A DNA stretch of 64,000 nucleotides from Strobilurus pachycystidiatus (lineage: Eukaryota > Basidiomycota > Agaricomycetes > Agaricales > Physalacriaceae), in contig JAHLMK010000009.1 of NCBI GenBank assembly GCA_019915135.1, positions 1,550,001-1,614,000 on the forward strand. The letters are read 5' to 3'. Position 1 is the stretch's first letter. Each line of letters opens with the position of its first letter. Shown piece after piece: positions 1-10,603 of this stretch. The notes under the pieces were generated by a model. That model ran no database searches. It saw nothing but the letters and a program-made list of their open reading frames with translations, and had not been told where the DNA came from. The position numbers were made by a program, and so were the translations under genes.

Positions 1-1
1 A

Positions 2-929
2 TTTGAGGGAATGAATCGTTGCCGCACGGAATGCATCCGGATCGACGAGTTCCATGATAAATTTACTCAGGAGGCAACTCAAAAGCTGCTTCAGGTGGCA
101 TTCTCTGATGTCCGCACACTTTATCCAACCCTAACCGATACCGTCTACTACCTTATCTCGACCAATCCTCTTCCATCGGCCATTGAGACTGTCTATATCA
201 CCCTCATAGAGCGAGACTGGCTACATGGACTCAGCAGGGATTTGCTCTCTTCAATGAGCGCTCAATCCGGCAACCACCCTGACCTTCTTCATGTATGGCA
301 TCACCGAGATACAGGGTTTTTGGCGGCGATGTATGTTGATGGTCTGCCTGGTCTTCTCTCCCATTCCCCCGCCACATTCATACGTGTCATGAACAATTTA
401 TGCGAACGAGACAATTTGTCTGCTATGTGTAAAGTTCTTCTTCTGGCAGATGTGTGCACGCAGGAACGTTTGTGGCGATTGGCGTCACTGCTCGACACTG
501 AGCATTGGGACGATGTTCTTGAAGATCTTCTTGTCTTCTCAACGACACAGCAGACCAGTGAGCGTTACGCTCGAAACTATTACTTTCCCAGGGTTGGTCC
601 GGGAGCGAAACCAACGAGACAGGTCATGCCGACCGAACTTGCTGGCGTAGCAGCTCGATTTGCCAGTGACGTGAGACGAGGCCATTTCAAGCCACCAGTA
701 TATTCAGATACATCTCCGTGGCTTGGGGTAAGTCGTTGAACTTCTAACTGATTGGGTTCTTCGCTGTCTGACGAAGTGCCCTCAGGATCCTAACGCTGTA
801 TTCAAAACCATCTGGGGCAGAGGAAAGAATAGACATGTTCGACAAGATGCAATGGCAGACATAGAGCGGGAGTACATCAAGGCCGAACGTCGTCGTCTAC
901 CATTCATGTACCTCGTCCCTACTTCCTAA
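2..929 (+). CDS. DUF6535 family protein, 3' part (runs off left edge)
   Basis: C-terminal portion of a DUF6535-type protein; the reading frame is open to the left edge, so the start lies outside the window. Two exons are visible, 2-727 and 786-929, joined by a phase-0 58-nt intron (GTAAGT...CTCAG). The protein has the family's tail landmarks in order: a WL-G-L stretch after an ERDWL motif, an LLHVW block, FLAAMYVDGLPGLLSHSP, an M/LCKVLLLADV-Q-RLW block, then FKPPVYS just before the last intron and DPNAV at the start of the last exon. The same order is seen in the copies at 1347, 17415, 46423 and 52793. Family function is unknown. No membrane segment is in this part; it would be upstream. Confident in family, not in completeness. 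Confidence 0.8.
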
Positions 930-1346
930 CGACGATTGACACGGACGTATCTTACCACAGAGAGCATTTTGTCTTTTCATGACTTACCTGACCGAGCTAG
1001 CAGGCTGGCGTAACAATTGTTTGTGAATATAATATACCGTCTCTTCATTACTCACGCCGGTCATACCTACTCCACAAATGCAGCAGTATTCATGACAGTC
1101 TTGACAATTGTCCACAAAAGGAATCCAAAGACCAGTGTCGGCAAACATCAAACAAGTTGCGTACGTACGTACTTCCAATTGTTTCTGGCAGCTAATTGTG
1201 TGGCCATCACCTTTGCCCAGGTCCGATGGTATATGCTGTAGCGATGTGCTATCCTTGCCACCGTGGCGCCACTCAGTCTCTTCCTCTGCTCTTTCTTGAC
1301 AGAACTTTACTACCTCACACCTCACTCTTGGTCTCAAATCGAAACC
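930..1346. other. Intergenic, between two DUF6535 genes
   Basis: Spacer between the stop of the edge gene and the start of the next DUF6535 gene in the same direction. It holds an ACGT tetranucleotide run near 1160-1178. No convincing exon on either strand. It presumably contains the downstream gene's promoter, but no distinct element could be assigned. Confidence 0.5.
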
Positions 1347-3341
1347 ATGCCTCCACGGCCCTTCGGCAGGGGTGGTCTACCGGGGACGCGCTTCGGGAAT
1401 CATCTAGGGTTTACCAATAGTGCACGACCACAGGACTGTGAGTATTGCCAGAAATCTTGGCTACTTTCAATATCGATCAATTTCAGTTGCAAACGACCCA
1501 TACAACTACGAGAACAAGTACGCGCCGGACGCGGAATATAGGGAATTGGCACCCACCTCCCGGGTGTGGAACGGGTACATGGACGAATCCGAAAAATATG
1601 AGGTCCCCATTACACCAGATATTCCCCCGAGCAGATGTAGCCTCTATCTGCAACCCGATCCTGGCCCCGCGATCGACTTGATTACAAGGAGCCTGCTAGG
1701 AGAGTTGAACCGGTTCGACGCTCTGTTCTGGGCGAAGGTCTTCGTGAACTCGTTGCGAGCTGGCGCCGATTGGTTGTACATCGATCATGATGTACCTTCA
1801 GTAACGTGGTGCGAGCTTCTCAGGTATGCTGTCGCAGGACATGCCTGCAGGAACTTGAATTGCTCTTGCAACCCGGAGACGGAAGTACCCTTATTTGTCA
1901 TTCCGATGTTCGACAGCGAGTGGCCAGCCCTGGTCCTCGAGCGATGCGACCTCAACACTGACGGCATTCGGGAAAATCTGGGTACCGCACTCGCAGATAA
2001 CATGCGGCCGTCCTTTGTGAAATGGATTCTTCACGTCGGATTCCCTAATTTCAAACGCTGCGCAGCCGAATACACGCAGGATCTTCCCGATGATATATTC
2101 CTGGCCTTGGTGATGTTGCAAACACCAGCAGTCCAGAAAACCTCTGTCCTGTTCGAGACCAGCTGGCAAGTCTATGAAGACGGCCGTTCGGAACAGGGAA
2201 CCCCCCGCTGCCAAGATTCTTTGTTTGGAAACCTTCTTGTCGAAATCGAGAATTATGCTTTAAACATAAACGTCCCCAACATCCACAAAAACGTCGACAA
2301 AGCCACCATCATAGCACTCCAGAAAGTCGTGTCCTCCGACAGTTTTGGGACATTCAGCGACGGCATTAACGACAAAGACGAAGTCACCATCGTTCGATGT
2401 CTCTTTAAGGGATTGAATCGCCAGCTCACCGTGGCCGGACCTAAGGCCGACGAGTTCGCCTGGCTAACAGATCCGGTGGCGCTCAAGATATTGGATATCG
2501 CCTTTGCGGACAACGAGACTGTCTTCGAAGTCATTGGCAGCGTGCTTTCATACCACATCCACTCCACGGAGCGCTACATCGGGACAGAAATCCTGTATCA
2601 GCGCTTACTGGAACGGGATTGGCTACAAGGCCTCGGAAAGGACATCGACGACATGCTACAATCAGACACATTGGATCGCGAAGAGGACCCTGAGGCGGAT
2701 CCATTACATGTCTGGTGTGGATATGATAGCGGCCCATTCGCCGCGACGTTCGTCGACGGACTATCCGTCCTGAAGTCGCACTTTCCGGACACATTCAGGG
2801 CAGTGATAGAAGACCTTCGACGTCCTGGAAACCTCTTAACCCTTTGCAAGATTCTTCTGCTGGGCGACACATCTACCCAAGCGCGATTATGGGTCTTGGC
2901 GAAGGACATGGCCGTGTATGACTGGGGACCGTATCTGCAAGGATTGTCAGAATTCATCGCGTCTCCAGCGGGACATCGAATGTACTCCCAGGCATTCTAT
3001 ACCCCTCCATCGAAGAACTCGTCACGACTTGCCTTGGATCAATTGCCAGCGGCCATAGCATACCTCTCTGATTCTATAGTCCGTGGTGATTTTACGCCCC
3101 CAACATATTCTTTCTCTCAATTAGCGGTAAGCATTCCTTGCAGCCAGGACCAGAAATCATCGTCACTCACGAATTGGTCCAGGATCCCGACGCCGCGATT
3201 CGCTGGCTTTGGAACACGCCTAACACTAAGGAACAGAAGGATAGTCAAGAAGGTGCTGTAGGGGCTGACCCTAGAGAGACCGCCTATCGGCGAGAACAGC
3301 GATGGCGACCTTGGATGCAGCTAATTCCTCCCAATGTATGA
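1347..3341 (+). CDS. DUF6535-family paralogue lacking its membrane domain
   Basis: Three exons: 1347-1437, 1487-3126, 3183-3341 (phases 1 and 0), giving 629 residues. Intron positions match those of the full copy at 17415. The N-terminal signature NDPYNYENKYAPDAEY is present, followed by the RVW...DESEKYE block. Then the sequence jumps directly to PAIDLITRSLLG and FWAKVFVNSLRAGADWL, which in the full copy lies about 260 residues further on. The missing part is the DUF6535 core with all four predicted membrane helices. The junction is inside one open exon (about 1600-1670), so it is a genomic deletion and not an intron. The C-terminal region (IDHDVPS-TWCELL, MRPSFVKW, LPDDIF, DGLSVL, CKILLLGDT, FTPPTYS, DPDA) is intact and in frame. 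It would be soluble if expressed. It could be a functional truncated paralogue or an early pseudogene; the frame is clean. Confidence 0.75.
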
Positions 3342-3448
3342 GCGGACTCGAAGTGTTGAATGGCATTAAACATATAATCATGAAGTGGGAGCGAACCTAC
3401 ATAGGCTACTGCTTACAGCCTATTTACATACCTCCGTGCCTTTCGACC

Positions 3449-5654
3449 TCAAATAGACGCTTTCCCCCTCGGTTCGAACGGAATCAGCAGTGCCAAAGCC
3501 CCAGCGAAGATGACCAGGCCGCCCGCGATGTACACCGGAACAGCCGTGGTTATGTTAGCGTACAGCGCAATCACCGGAGCCTGCGTCACCAGCGTCAGAT
3601 AGCCATGATATCGAAGAGGGAATAACACTAACAATAACACCAAAGACCCTCGAGGCAGTAGCCACGAGCCCATTCCCCGTTCCGCGATCTTTCGCGGGGA
3701 AGATCTCCGGCGAGATCGCGTACAGGACGCCGTACATGATCTACTTGTCCTCGTTCGTTAACGTCGAGAACCAATCCAGAGAAGGGAAGGAGGAGTACGC
3801 ACATTACTAAAGAAATAATACCCGCAGTTCCATCCCAACAGCCCGTTCGAGCTACGGGCTGTTGTGCTCGCGAATAAAAAGGCGCCGGTGAGCCCTAGTT
3901 TCGCGAGGGGTCGTTGAATAATGGACGCGTCAATGAGGGAACATGCTACTCGCCCGATGAGATGGCCAGCGTGCCCTTGCGTCCGATGTAGGGATGCTGT
4001 ACGGCCCAACCTGCGAGGAGGGCACCGGGCACGCCGATGACGCTCAGTATGAAGTTCTGCAAGTGCGGGATACTTAGATTGAATTGGCAGAGATAAAATC
4101 TTTGTTTTGAACACATACGTTTCTGTAGGTGATGTTGAGCGATCCGTCTCCAAAGGAGGCCCCACGGCTAGTTAGTCTATAGGTTGAGTCAGTCAGCCGA
4201 CGCTTCTTCGAAGCGGAAGAAAACTTCGCACAGAAACGGTAGGAAGCTGTTGTACAGCGTAGACGCCAGTCCGATGATACCCCAGAGGGCGATCAACAGC
4301 GAAGTGGAAAAAGCCATCTTCGGAGTCTTGAACAGCGCCTTGACGTGGTCCAACCCATACACCGATGCCTTGCTCAACAATGGTCTGCCTGTACTTGCGG
4401 GGTTCTTCTCGTCCTGTTCTGTAGCCTCAGCTGCGCGGACAAGGTCGTCTACAGTCAATGACGATGTCTTCCCATTGTATTTCGCAATCCTATGGATGAC
4501 ATCCACGGCTTCGGCGTCTTTGCCGAGACCGACCAAGAAGCGAGGGCTCTCCATGAGGTCGAAGATAAAGAAGCGTATCGACCACAGAACGAGGTTGATT
4601 CCTCCGAGTGTGAAGAGGAGGTATCGCCATCCCATGTTATCAGCGCGTTCACACGTCGTGGCGGTGGTGGAGCACGAGAAGTTGGCAATCAGCGGCCATG
4701 CAATCTGTCAGACAATAGTCAGTCAGTCAGCGGCAGAGGTGATGGAAGCATATATCACACGTACGAGGGCACAGACGAGTTGACCTATGCACCACCAGAT
4801 GGACATGACGGTCAGCAGGTACTGGTGCGTACCGGGAACGAGGTCTACGTCAATTCAGTCAAGGCCTTCTTCCTCGATAACGATTGCGTACCGAGGAAGA
4901 CCGCAGAGTCTACGGGCATGTTACCTATAGAATTTGTGCCCGTTAGTATGTAGTCAGAAGGACTGCAGGTCAACCGACCTCCGACACCAACGCCAACGAC
5001 GGCCAGCAGGGATGCCAGAGTAACCAGATTCGACGAGCCACCCGCGGATAGGCCAAATATTCCGGCAATGAGTAGGCTGAGATTGAAGGACCACCTGAAA
5101 GGAGATTAGAAGGATTCGGAGGTTGGGTGTGCCGGATGATAGCACCTTCGTCCCCATATATCGCACCCCAAGCTCCACACGATTGCGCCAACCAGGAGAC
5201 CGATGTTGGCAGCGAGCGTGAGGTAAGGACCGTTGAACTTGAACTCGGCGGTGACTTGACTGAGTATGAGGCTTGTTATCAGCTGAGAGGACACGGTTAG
5301 CTAGACCATCCGGCACATGCGAGTTTGAACGAACCGGCCAAACACTGTCACTGTTGCTGACGTTTAAAAACACGTCGCTGAGATCAAGAAGGGCACGTAC
5401 GCAAACCAGCCAAATCCAGCGCAGACGAACAGGTGGATCTGGTACTTTCCCATCCCGATTTCCTGGATGGCGTTGTTCAAGACGCGCGCCTTGGCTTGGT
5501 AGACAGGATCGACGGAGCCCTCTGCGTGCATGTCGAGGAGGGCCACGTTGGCCAAGCTCATCCCTGGTGTAACGATGCCAGTTTTGGCGTCGCCGTCGAA
5601 ATCAGCGATGGATTTCGAGTCAAGAGCCACGTCGGGGGAGGATTTCTCGGCCAT
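3449..5654 (-). CDS. MFS transporter of the SV2-like / sugar-transporter type
   Basis: Twelve exons rebuild a 533-residue protein: 5401-5654, 5335-5350, 5146-5282, 4979-5094, 4892-4924, 4765-4844, 4232-4704, 4119-4176, 3954-4056, 3803-3894, 3633-3740, 3449-3580. All phases agree. Landmarks in order: IQEIGMGKYQ before helix 1, GFGWFAD split across a 16-nt exon, CDIWGRR (the MFS loop 2-3 motif) and FGLSAGG, then GVGVGGNMPVD across two splice sites, IWWCIGQL, MGWRYLLFTLGG, MESPRFLVGLG, IGVPGALLAGW, YIGRKGTLAIS, LYAISPEIFPAKDRGTGNG and ALYANIT near the C terminus. This order is that of fungal SV2-related MFS permeases with twelve helices in the plasma or organelle membrane. The substrate cannot be read from sequence. 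The intron at 3895-3953 appears to start with GC instead of GT, which is the weakest joint. No stop or frameshift, so it looks functional. Confidence 0.85.
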
Positions 5655-5951
5655 GATGATGGATGATGGTGGACAAGATGTGGGCCGAGTTCGCCCTTTT
5701 ATCCTTGTAGATAGCGAGGAACGGATGTGGTCGGACGGAAGAGAAACAACAGGGCCTGCTGCCGCCTGCACTTGGTATGTTTGATCGCCGGTGATGACTC
5801 ACGAGGAAGCGCAAGATTGAAGGGTCATTGTGTCCACTGACGGCACTTGCGCGCGCAAGGGAAGAGTGGCGCATTCCCTGAACCCTGACTCAACAGCTGA
5901 AAATTAAAATTTAAAATCTCTCATTTGCTGTCCAGTCTGGGGCCAAAATGC

Positions 5952-5957
5952 AAAAAA
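5952..5957 (-). terminator. Pol III T-run terminator of tRNA-Thr
   Basis: Six thymines on the minus strand four bases after the tRNA discriminator base, the usual RNA polymerase III stop signal. Confidence 0.7.
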
Positions 5958-5960
5958 GAT

Positions 5961-6051
5961 TTCCCTCTAGCCGACTTGAACGACTGACCTCGTCATAGCA
6001 ATGCAATGAAGCAAGTACTAGTGACGCGCTCTACCACTGAGCTAAGAGGGA
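5961..6051 (-). tRNA. tRNA-Thr(AGT) with a 19-nt intron
   Basis: The minus strand folds as a cloverleaf. The 7-bp acceptor stem TCCCTCT/AGAGGGA ends in discriminator A. The D arm is GCTC-AGTGGTA-GAGC, the anticodon stem CGTCA/TGACG, and the T arm AGTCG-TTCAAGT-CGGCT. The anticodon loop begins CTAGTA, giving anticodon AGT (threonine). A 19-nt insertion follows position 37, the canonical place for a eukaryotic tRNA intron. Mature length is 72 nt before CCA addition. A second gene at 20604 is identical outside the intron. Confidence 0.9.
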
Positions 6052-6232
6052 TGGAGCTTTTGCTCTGTGCACCGCCCAGATTGGGTGGCCAAGCTGATCA
6101 GTCTCCGAGGCGCCTGCTGGTCACGTAAGCGAACCGACCTTTGCTTTTTGCCGCCATCGAGCTCACTGTCAGCGACAGCGCCCAACGTCCTTTCCGCCTC
6201 ATTCTCGCGCTATTTAGTCGACTTATACCACG

Positions 6233-7079
6233 ATGACCACCAGATCCGTCGTATCCGAAGAAAAGAATCCGCGCGGCATACCAAAGGCGCCGTTCATTGT
6301 CAGTGCCTCTATGCCCATACTCTGCAGGGGCGGAAAATAATCGAGCTCTTGCAGGCGGACGTCGAGGAGTACGTCGGCGGACCTGATGGCGACGTTGAGG
6401 GCCCTTTGAAGGCATTCAATGACGCGATTGCGTACGTTTGATCATCATCTCACAACGCTGTCGGCCCGCTGATGTAGTGCTGCAGGAAGTACCGTTATAT
6501 GGACGCCAACCTCGCCTCGCGGAGACGTGGTCTAGAAGATAAAATCCCTGATTATCAGAAAACCCTGGACATGGTCGAATATCTCCAGGAACGACGCGTG
6601 TGTCTGCTTATTACACATTCTTTCGCTGGCGCTGATCAGAACGCGGGACAGGAAGGCAAAGGCAAGGCTTTGGAGGACGACGACGATGACTTAGAGGACG
6701 AAGACAGTGCAGAAACATCTGCGAAGCCTATACGCACTACTTTCGAGCTCAACGAAACATTATACGCCGAAGCTGATCTGGAGGATACCGATACGGTATA
6801 TTTATGGCTGGGTGTCAGTGCCGCTACTTCCTTCTTCTTCGTGCTCTCATTGTTCTCTAGGCCAACGTCATGCTTTCCTATCCACTGCAAGAAGCCATAG
6901 ACCTACTAAAGTCGAAACACACTGCAGCCGAAAAAACTCTTGCCAATACCATCGAGGATCTCGAATTTTTGCGCGAGCAGCTCACCGTAATGGAGGTGAA
7001 CACCGCGCGGGTGTACAACTGGGACGTTAAGCGGCGGAGAGAGCGCAGAGAGAAGGAGGAGGCAGCAAACAAAAGTTGA
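6233..7079 (+). CDS. PAC10: Prefoldin subunit 3 (VBP1/PAC10-type)
   Basis: Five exons, 6233-6298, 6355-6431, 6486-6597, 6640-6813 and 6861-7079, give 215 residues with consistent phases. Prefoldin is a cytosolic hexamer of two alpha-type and four beta-type subunits that passes nascent actin and tubulin to the CCT chaperonin; subunit 3 is alpha-type. Diagnostic segments: NPRGIPKAPF near the start, VEEYVGGPDGDVEG, RGLEDKIPDYQKTLDMVEYL (first coiled-coil arm), FELNETLYAEADLEDTD then VYLWLGANVMLSYPL (beta-hairpin core), and EKTLANTIEDLEFLREQLT with a basic tail (second coiled-coil arm). Length is normal for the family. An acidic insert rich in Asp/Glu lies between the first arm and the hairpins. 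This is a housekeeping gene and gives good synteny anchoring. Confidence 0.92.
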
Positions 7080-8195
7080 TGTCGTCAAGACGTAAATGTA
7101 GATCGTCCTTGTTTCGTCGTCTTCCAGTGACTGACTATCGCCGCTATTTGATTCTTCCAGAGTTGACAACGCGAATAGGCCTCCCTTCGTGCCCAATCTT
7201 ACACGACTGATCAACGATGGCTCGCCCCTTAATCGTTAAGGCCTTGTGTTCTGGTTTTTAAATTTGTCGAAGATTGTCGGCAGGCCAATCCGGGCCTTCC
7301 CCGATTGCCCAATGGCGGATGAAGATGGTAAGGTTAGGGAACTTACGTCGCAGGAGCTCCATCGAATGTGGCCGGTTCTTCTGTCGGTGCGGGGCTCTCG
7401 ACGTTTGGGTCATGATCATCACCAAAGGAGGCTCGCCGCATTAACTGAAGTCAAAGCCCTTGTGGTGCTGAATCTTCAATCGAGACCACGCAACCGTATG
7501 TCAGTCTAAGACATCTGAGTTCAACGCCCTTGTAGACGGGAAGTCACGCCAGGAGATGTATGTGTCTCTAAGAAATCTACTGGCTGTGCTTGTGGCGCCT
7601 TTCGTCGGCTGGTCAGAGTCTTCAGTGTATGTATGGTTCGCAATTGTCGAAATTCTCCAAATTCAATCACCCTCTACTCTAACTTTCGCATTAAGTCCAC
7701 ATCAGGTACAAGGCGGTACAAGGCAATCTTCGAGCGAAGATCCCTTAGGCACCAATATAACCTACACGACTGGCCGTACTGGTGGCGCAAGGTAGGAGTA
7801 TAACAAGTGGGGCACACACCGTGGTGCAGCGCCTCAGCAAAATATCGGGAGCTCCCTCTCTCCATAAGTTGGTAACTCATCGTGGTTCAATTTTTCATTC
7901 TCCTGCATGATACCGCAATTGACACAATGATGATTGATCGTCGACGGCCCAACTCACGGTACCGCAGCACTCAGCCAACCACCACGATCCCTGTTAAAGC
8001 GCGCTATCAGACCCTCGAATCCACCTTTTCTCGGTCCCGAGGCAGAAACGTCGAAATAAGCTCGACTCCTGATCCCCATCCGAGTAAGTTCTTTCCCACT
8101 GCTGCCTTCCCTTCACGTTTGTCGCGTCATTGGAACCATTCCATGCGCTATATAATCCACCCCGTACCGGTCTCGAGGCTGCAGCAAATTTTGCG
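7080..8195. other. Intergenic stretch with one possible minus-strand exon
   Basis: Between prefoldin and the zinc-finger gene. On the minus strand, about 7350-7450, one frame reads RRASFGDDHDPNVESPAPT and onward between a CAG and a GTAAGT, so a short coding exon is possible. Flanking exons could not be joined into a convincing gene. The frame just before the zinc-finger start (8130-8195) is also open, so an upstream exon of that gene could exist. Confidence 0.3.
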
Positions 8196-9864
8196 ATGTC
8201 CGCCCAGGTTGCTCGCAAGCCACATTGCCATCTTTGTGATCGTTCGTTCAATGACAAGTACGCACTTGACGCGGTATGCTCTCCACCTTTGTCTTGCCTT
8301 CGCCATTCCACAGTCCTGACGATTTCCTTCCCTCACAGCACTCGAACGCTAAGCACCCACCGACCCACATATGCATGGAATGCTCGCGCGCCTTCCGCGA
8401 GGAAGCGTACCTCGAGGAACACTATCGTGGTTCCCCTGCCCATCCAAATTGCTTGATTTGTGGGAAGGGGTACAAAAACGAAGAGCTATGCGCCCAGGTC
8501 GGTAATCTCGTGCTTACGCCTATCTGCTGTCCCTAACTAGCCGCATGTCCCTTACCTAGCACGTCGTTGAAGTCCACCCCAAGATGGACTGTGCCCTCAA
8601 AGACTGTCGGATCACCGCAGTCTACGAGCATCAACTGTACGAGCACTACGCTCTGTCGGCGGAGCACCCGAATTGCACCATTTTGGGGTGTGAGAAAGGC
8701 TTCTTCGATCTGAAGGAGTTGCAGCAGGTTCGCTTTCCTTTTAGATTTGAACTCTCATTGATGGATGACCTTGCAAATGTAGCATCTTGAGAACGACCAC
8801 GTCGACCGGCGATGTCGACGGTGCATGCTCACCTTCGAGACCGTCGAAGTGCTGCAAGAGCACTTCCGCTCCTCGCCACACCATACTGTCTGTGTGATAT
8901 GCGATGAGGGGTTTGAGACGCTGGAGGAGCGAATGGAAGTATGAATCATTTTTCCCTCTTGTTGAAGCCGGAGCTCATCGGTCTTGGTACAGCACTCGAC
9001 GGTCCACTCCCCGCAGCCCTGCAATGCTGACAGGGCACCTGGCGTTGACGAGGCTGAGGAGGCCCAGGAGAAAGTACGGTGTTTCTTCATCGACTAATTC
9101 CCAGTGACTTAGCACTGATACCCGCTCCAGTCCACCGACGGCAGGTCCAGGGCAAGGGCCACGAGACGGAAAAGTGGTAAAACGGGCGACCGGCGTGCCA
9201 AAGACGCTGTCGAGAAGAGCCCTGATCAGGTCCACTCTGACGCTCGGTACTCATTCACATTTGAGCCGTCGTTCTCTGTTCGTCGTTGGCTGGGTTTCTG
9301 GTCTAAATCGTGATGAGCTAATTCACATCTAGAAACTTGCCGCAGAGACTTCCGATTCTTGGAAGAACAACGACTGGACAAAGGAGGCTGCGGATACATC
9401 GCCCGGGTCCTGGGGTTCACTGAGTCTTCCCGTACGCCAATTTTTAATAATGAAGCCTGCTCAGTGCACTGAAATTTTTCCAGCAGAGTGCTTCGACTTC
9501 TTGGTCGAGCACCAGCGGCTCGTGGAGCCGCCTTTACTGGCCATCCGACCTTCTGAACAGCTCAAGGTAGGTCGGCCCAATCTTTCCCTATATCTCGCCA
9601 TAACGACTTCCTCGTCCCATAGCCCCAGGATTCGCATGCATTGCCGGATCTGCAACCGTGATCCGTGCGAGAACATCAGCGCCACAGTCTGTGGGCACGT
9701 TTTCTGTTCGCGGTACGTCTTCTGCGACTTTTTTTGTGTTTCTTTTCTGAGGAATCCCCACACATAGGTGCATCGCTAAGGCTCTCGTAGACTCTTCGCA
9801 GTGTCCCGTTTGCGGCCATGGGATAAACTTGCATTATGTATTCAGTCTTCATGTATGCGATTGA
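8196..9864 (+). CDS. C2H2 zinc-finger protein with C-terminal RING finger
   Basis: Ten exons: 8196-8273, 8339-8497, 8560-8727, 8783-8938, 8993-9073, 9131-9229, 9333-9431, 9484-9566, 9623-9712, 9768-9864; 369 residues. The first half carries repeated C-x2-C or C-x4-C ... H units (CHLC, CMEC, CLIC, CALKDC, CRRC, CVIC), C2H2-like fingers. The end is a C3HC4 RING: CRIC, then TVCGHVFCSRC, then CPVC. RING domains usually recruit E2 ubiquitin-conjugating enzymes, so an E3 ligase role is a reasonable inference; C2H2 fingers may bind DNA or protein. The middle (about residues 195-295) is Ser/Lys/Glu-rich and probably disordered. Four successive introns are phase 0 and fall immediately before a finger histidine, so finger halves were probably duplicated exon by exon. 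The start is the first in-frame ATG; an upstream exon is possible. Confidence 0.75.
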
Positions 9865-10292
9865 CTGTGTTGTTGTACGTCGCATGCACTTTACTTGTGT
9901 ATAAGATGATGTTGGGATTCGAAGGGTGCAAATACCCCCTAGTGATAGGTTTTAGTTAGATGGGCCGTCAACCTATATCGTCTATAATAATGCGAGTTCA
10001 ATAGTCCGAGATTGGATTGAGATGAAGTTGCTACAGATGGACGTATACAAATGATGGGGATGCGGAACTTCGCATCATGATAGTGAGTCATGTATGGATC
10101 AACGAGGCTACAATCGACCAGGATTAAGCACAACGAAAGGAGTGTGAGTAACATGAGGGGTGGTTGGGTGATTCTGAATAGTAGAACGTCCGTCGCCGTA
10201 GCTAAGTCCGATGATAGAAAGAAAAATCTAAATGGATCACAGTAAGCCTGCAGCTCTCAACTGAGGGGACAAGACCGACCTGATGAACACTC
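9865..10292. other. Intergenic, downstream of zinc-finger gene
   Basis: No convincing coding exon on either strand. It holds the 3' ends of two convergent genes, the zinc-finger gene (+) and the small secreted-protein candidate (-). Confidence 0.45.
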
Positions 10293-10603
10293 TCAGAAGC
10301 TAGAGAATGTTTCGAGATCATTGAGCCGTCTTCGAGACTGAGGCTCACGTCCTCCCGAGCCGGCATCCAGGTCATCACGCATAACCTGACTGAAAGTTAT
10401 GGGATGTCGTAACATATCAGAACGAAACTCACGACGTCCTCAAACAGAAACGAGGGCAGACCTATAGCGGCCTTCGAACGTCGAACTGTCGTCGGCCTCG
10501 CACGCGCCGTGATCACTATGGAAGGTGAACTTCTATCTCGCCAAGCACTACAATGTTTCTTACGAAAACTCAGGATAAGGGCAAACAAGAACGGGAAGCG
10601 CAT
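10293..10603 (-). CDS. Candidate small secreted protein (71 aa)
   Basis: Three short exons, 10564-10603, 10433-10515 and 10293-10385, join with matching phases (1, 0) through introns of 48 and 47 nt. The product starts MRFPFLFALILSF and continues into a hydrophobic-then-Ala/Arg segment, which is a textbook signal peptide with cleavage near ITARA. The mature part is about 50 residues, basic then acidic, with RR and RRR pairs that could be Kex2-type processing sites, and has no cysteines. No family recognised. It is short and modelled only from splice consensus, so it may be spurious. Confidence 0.4.

Noticed and set aside
3449..5771. Transporter region first taken for a pseudogene because of frequent stops
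   Set aside because: Twelve exons with consistent phases restore a complete protein, so the stops are intronic.
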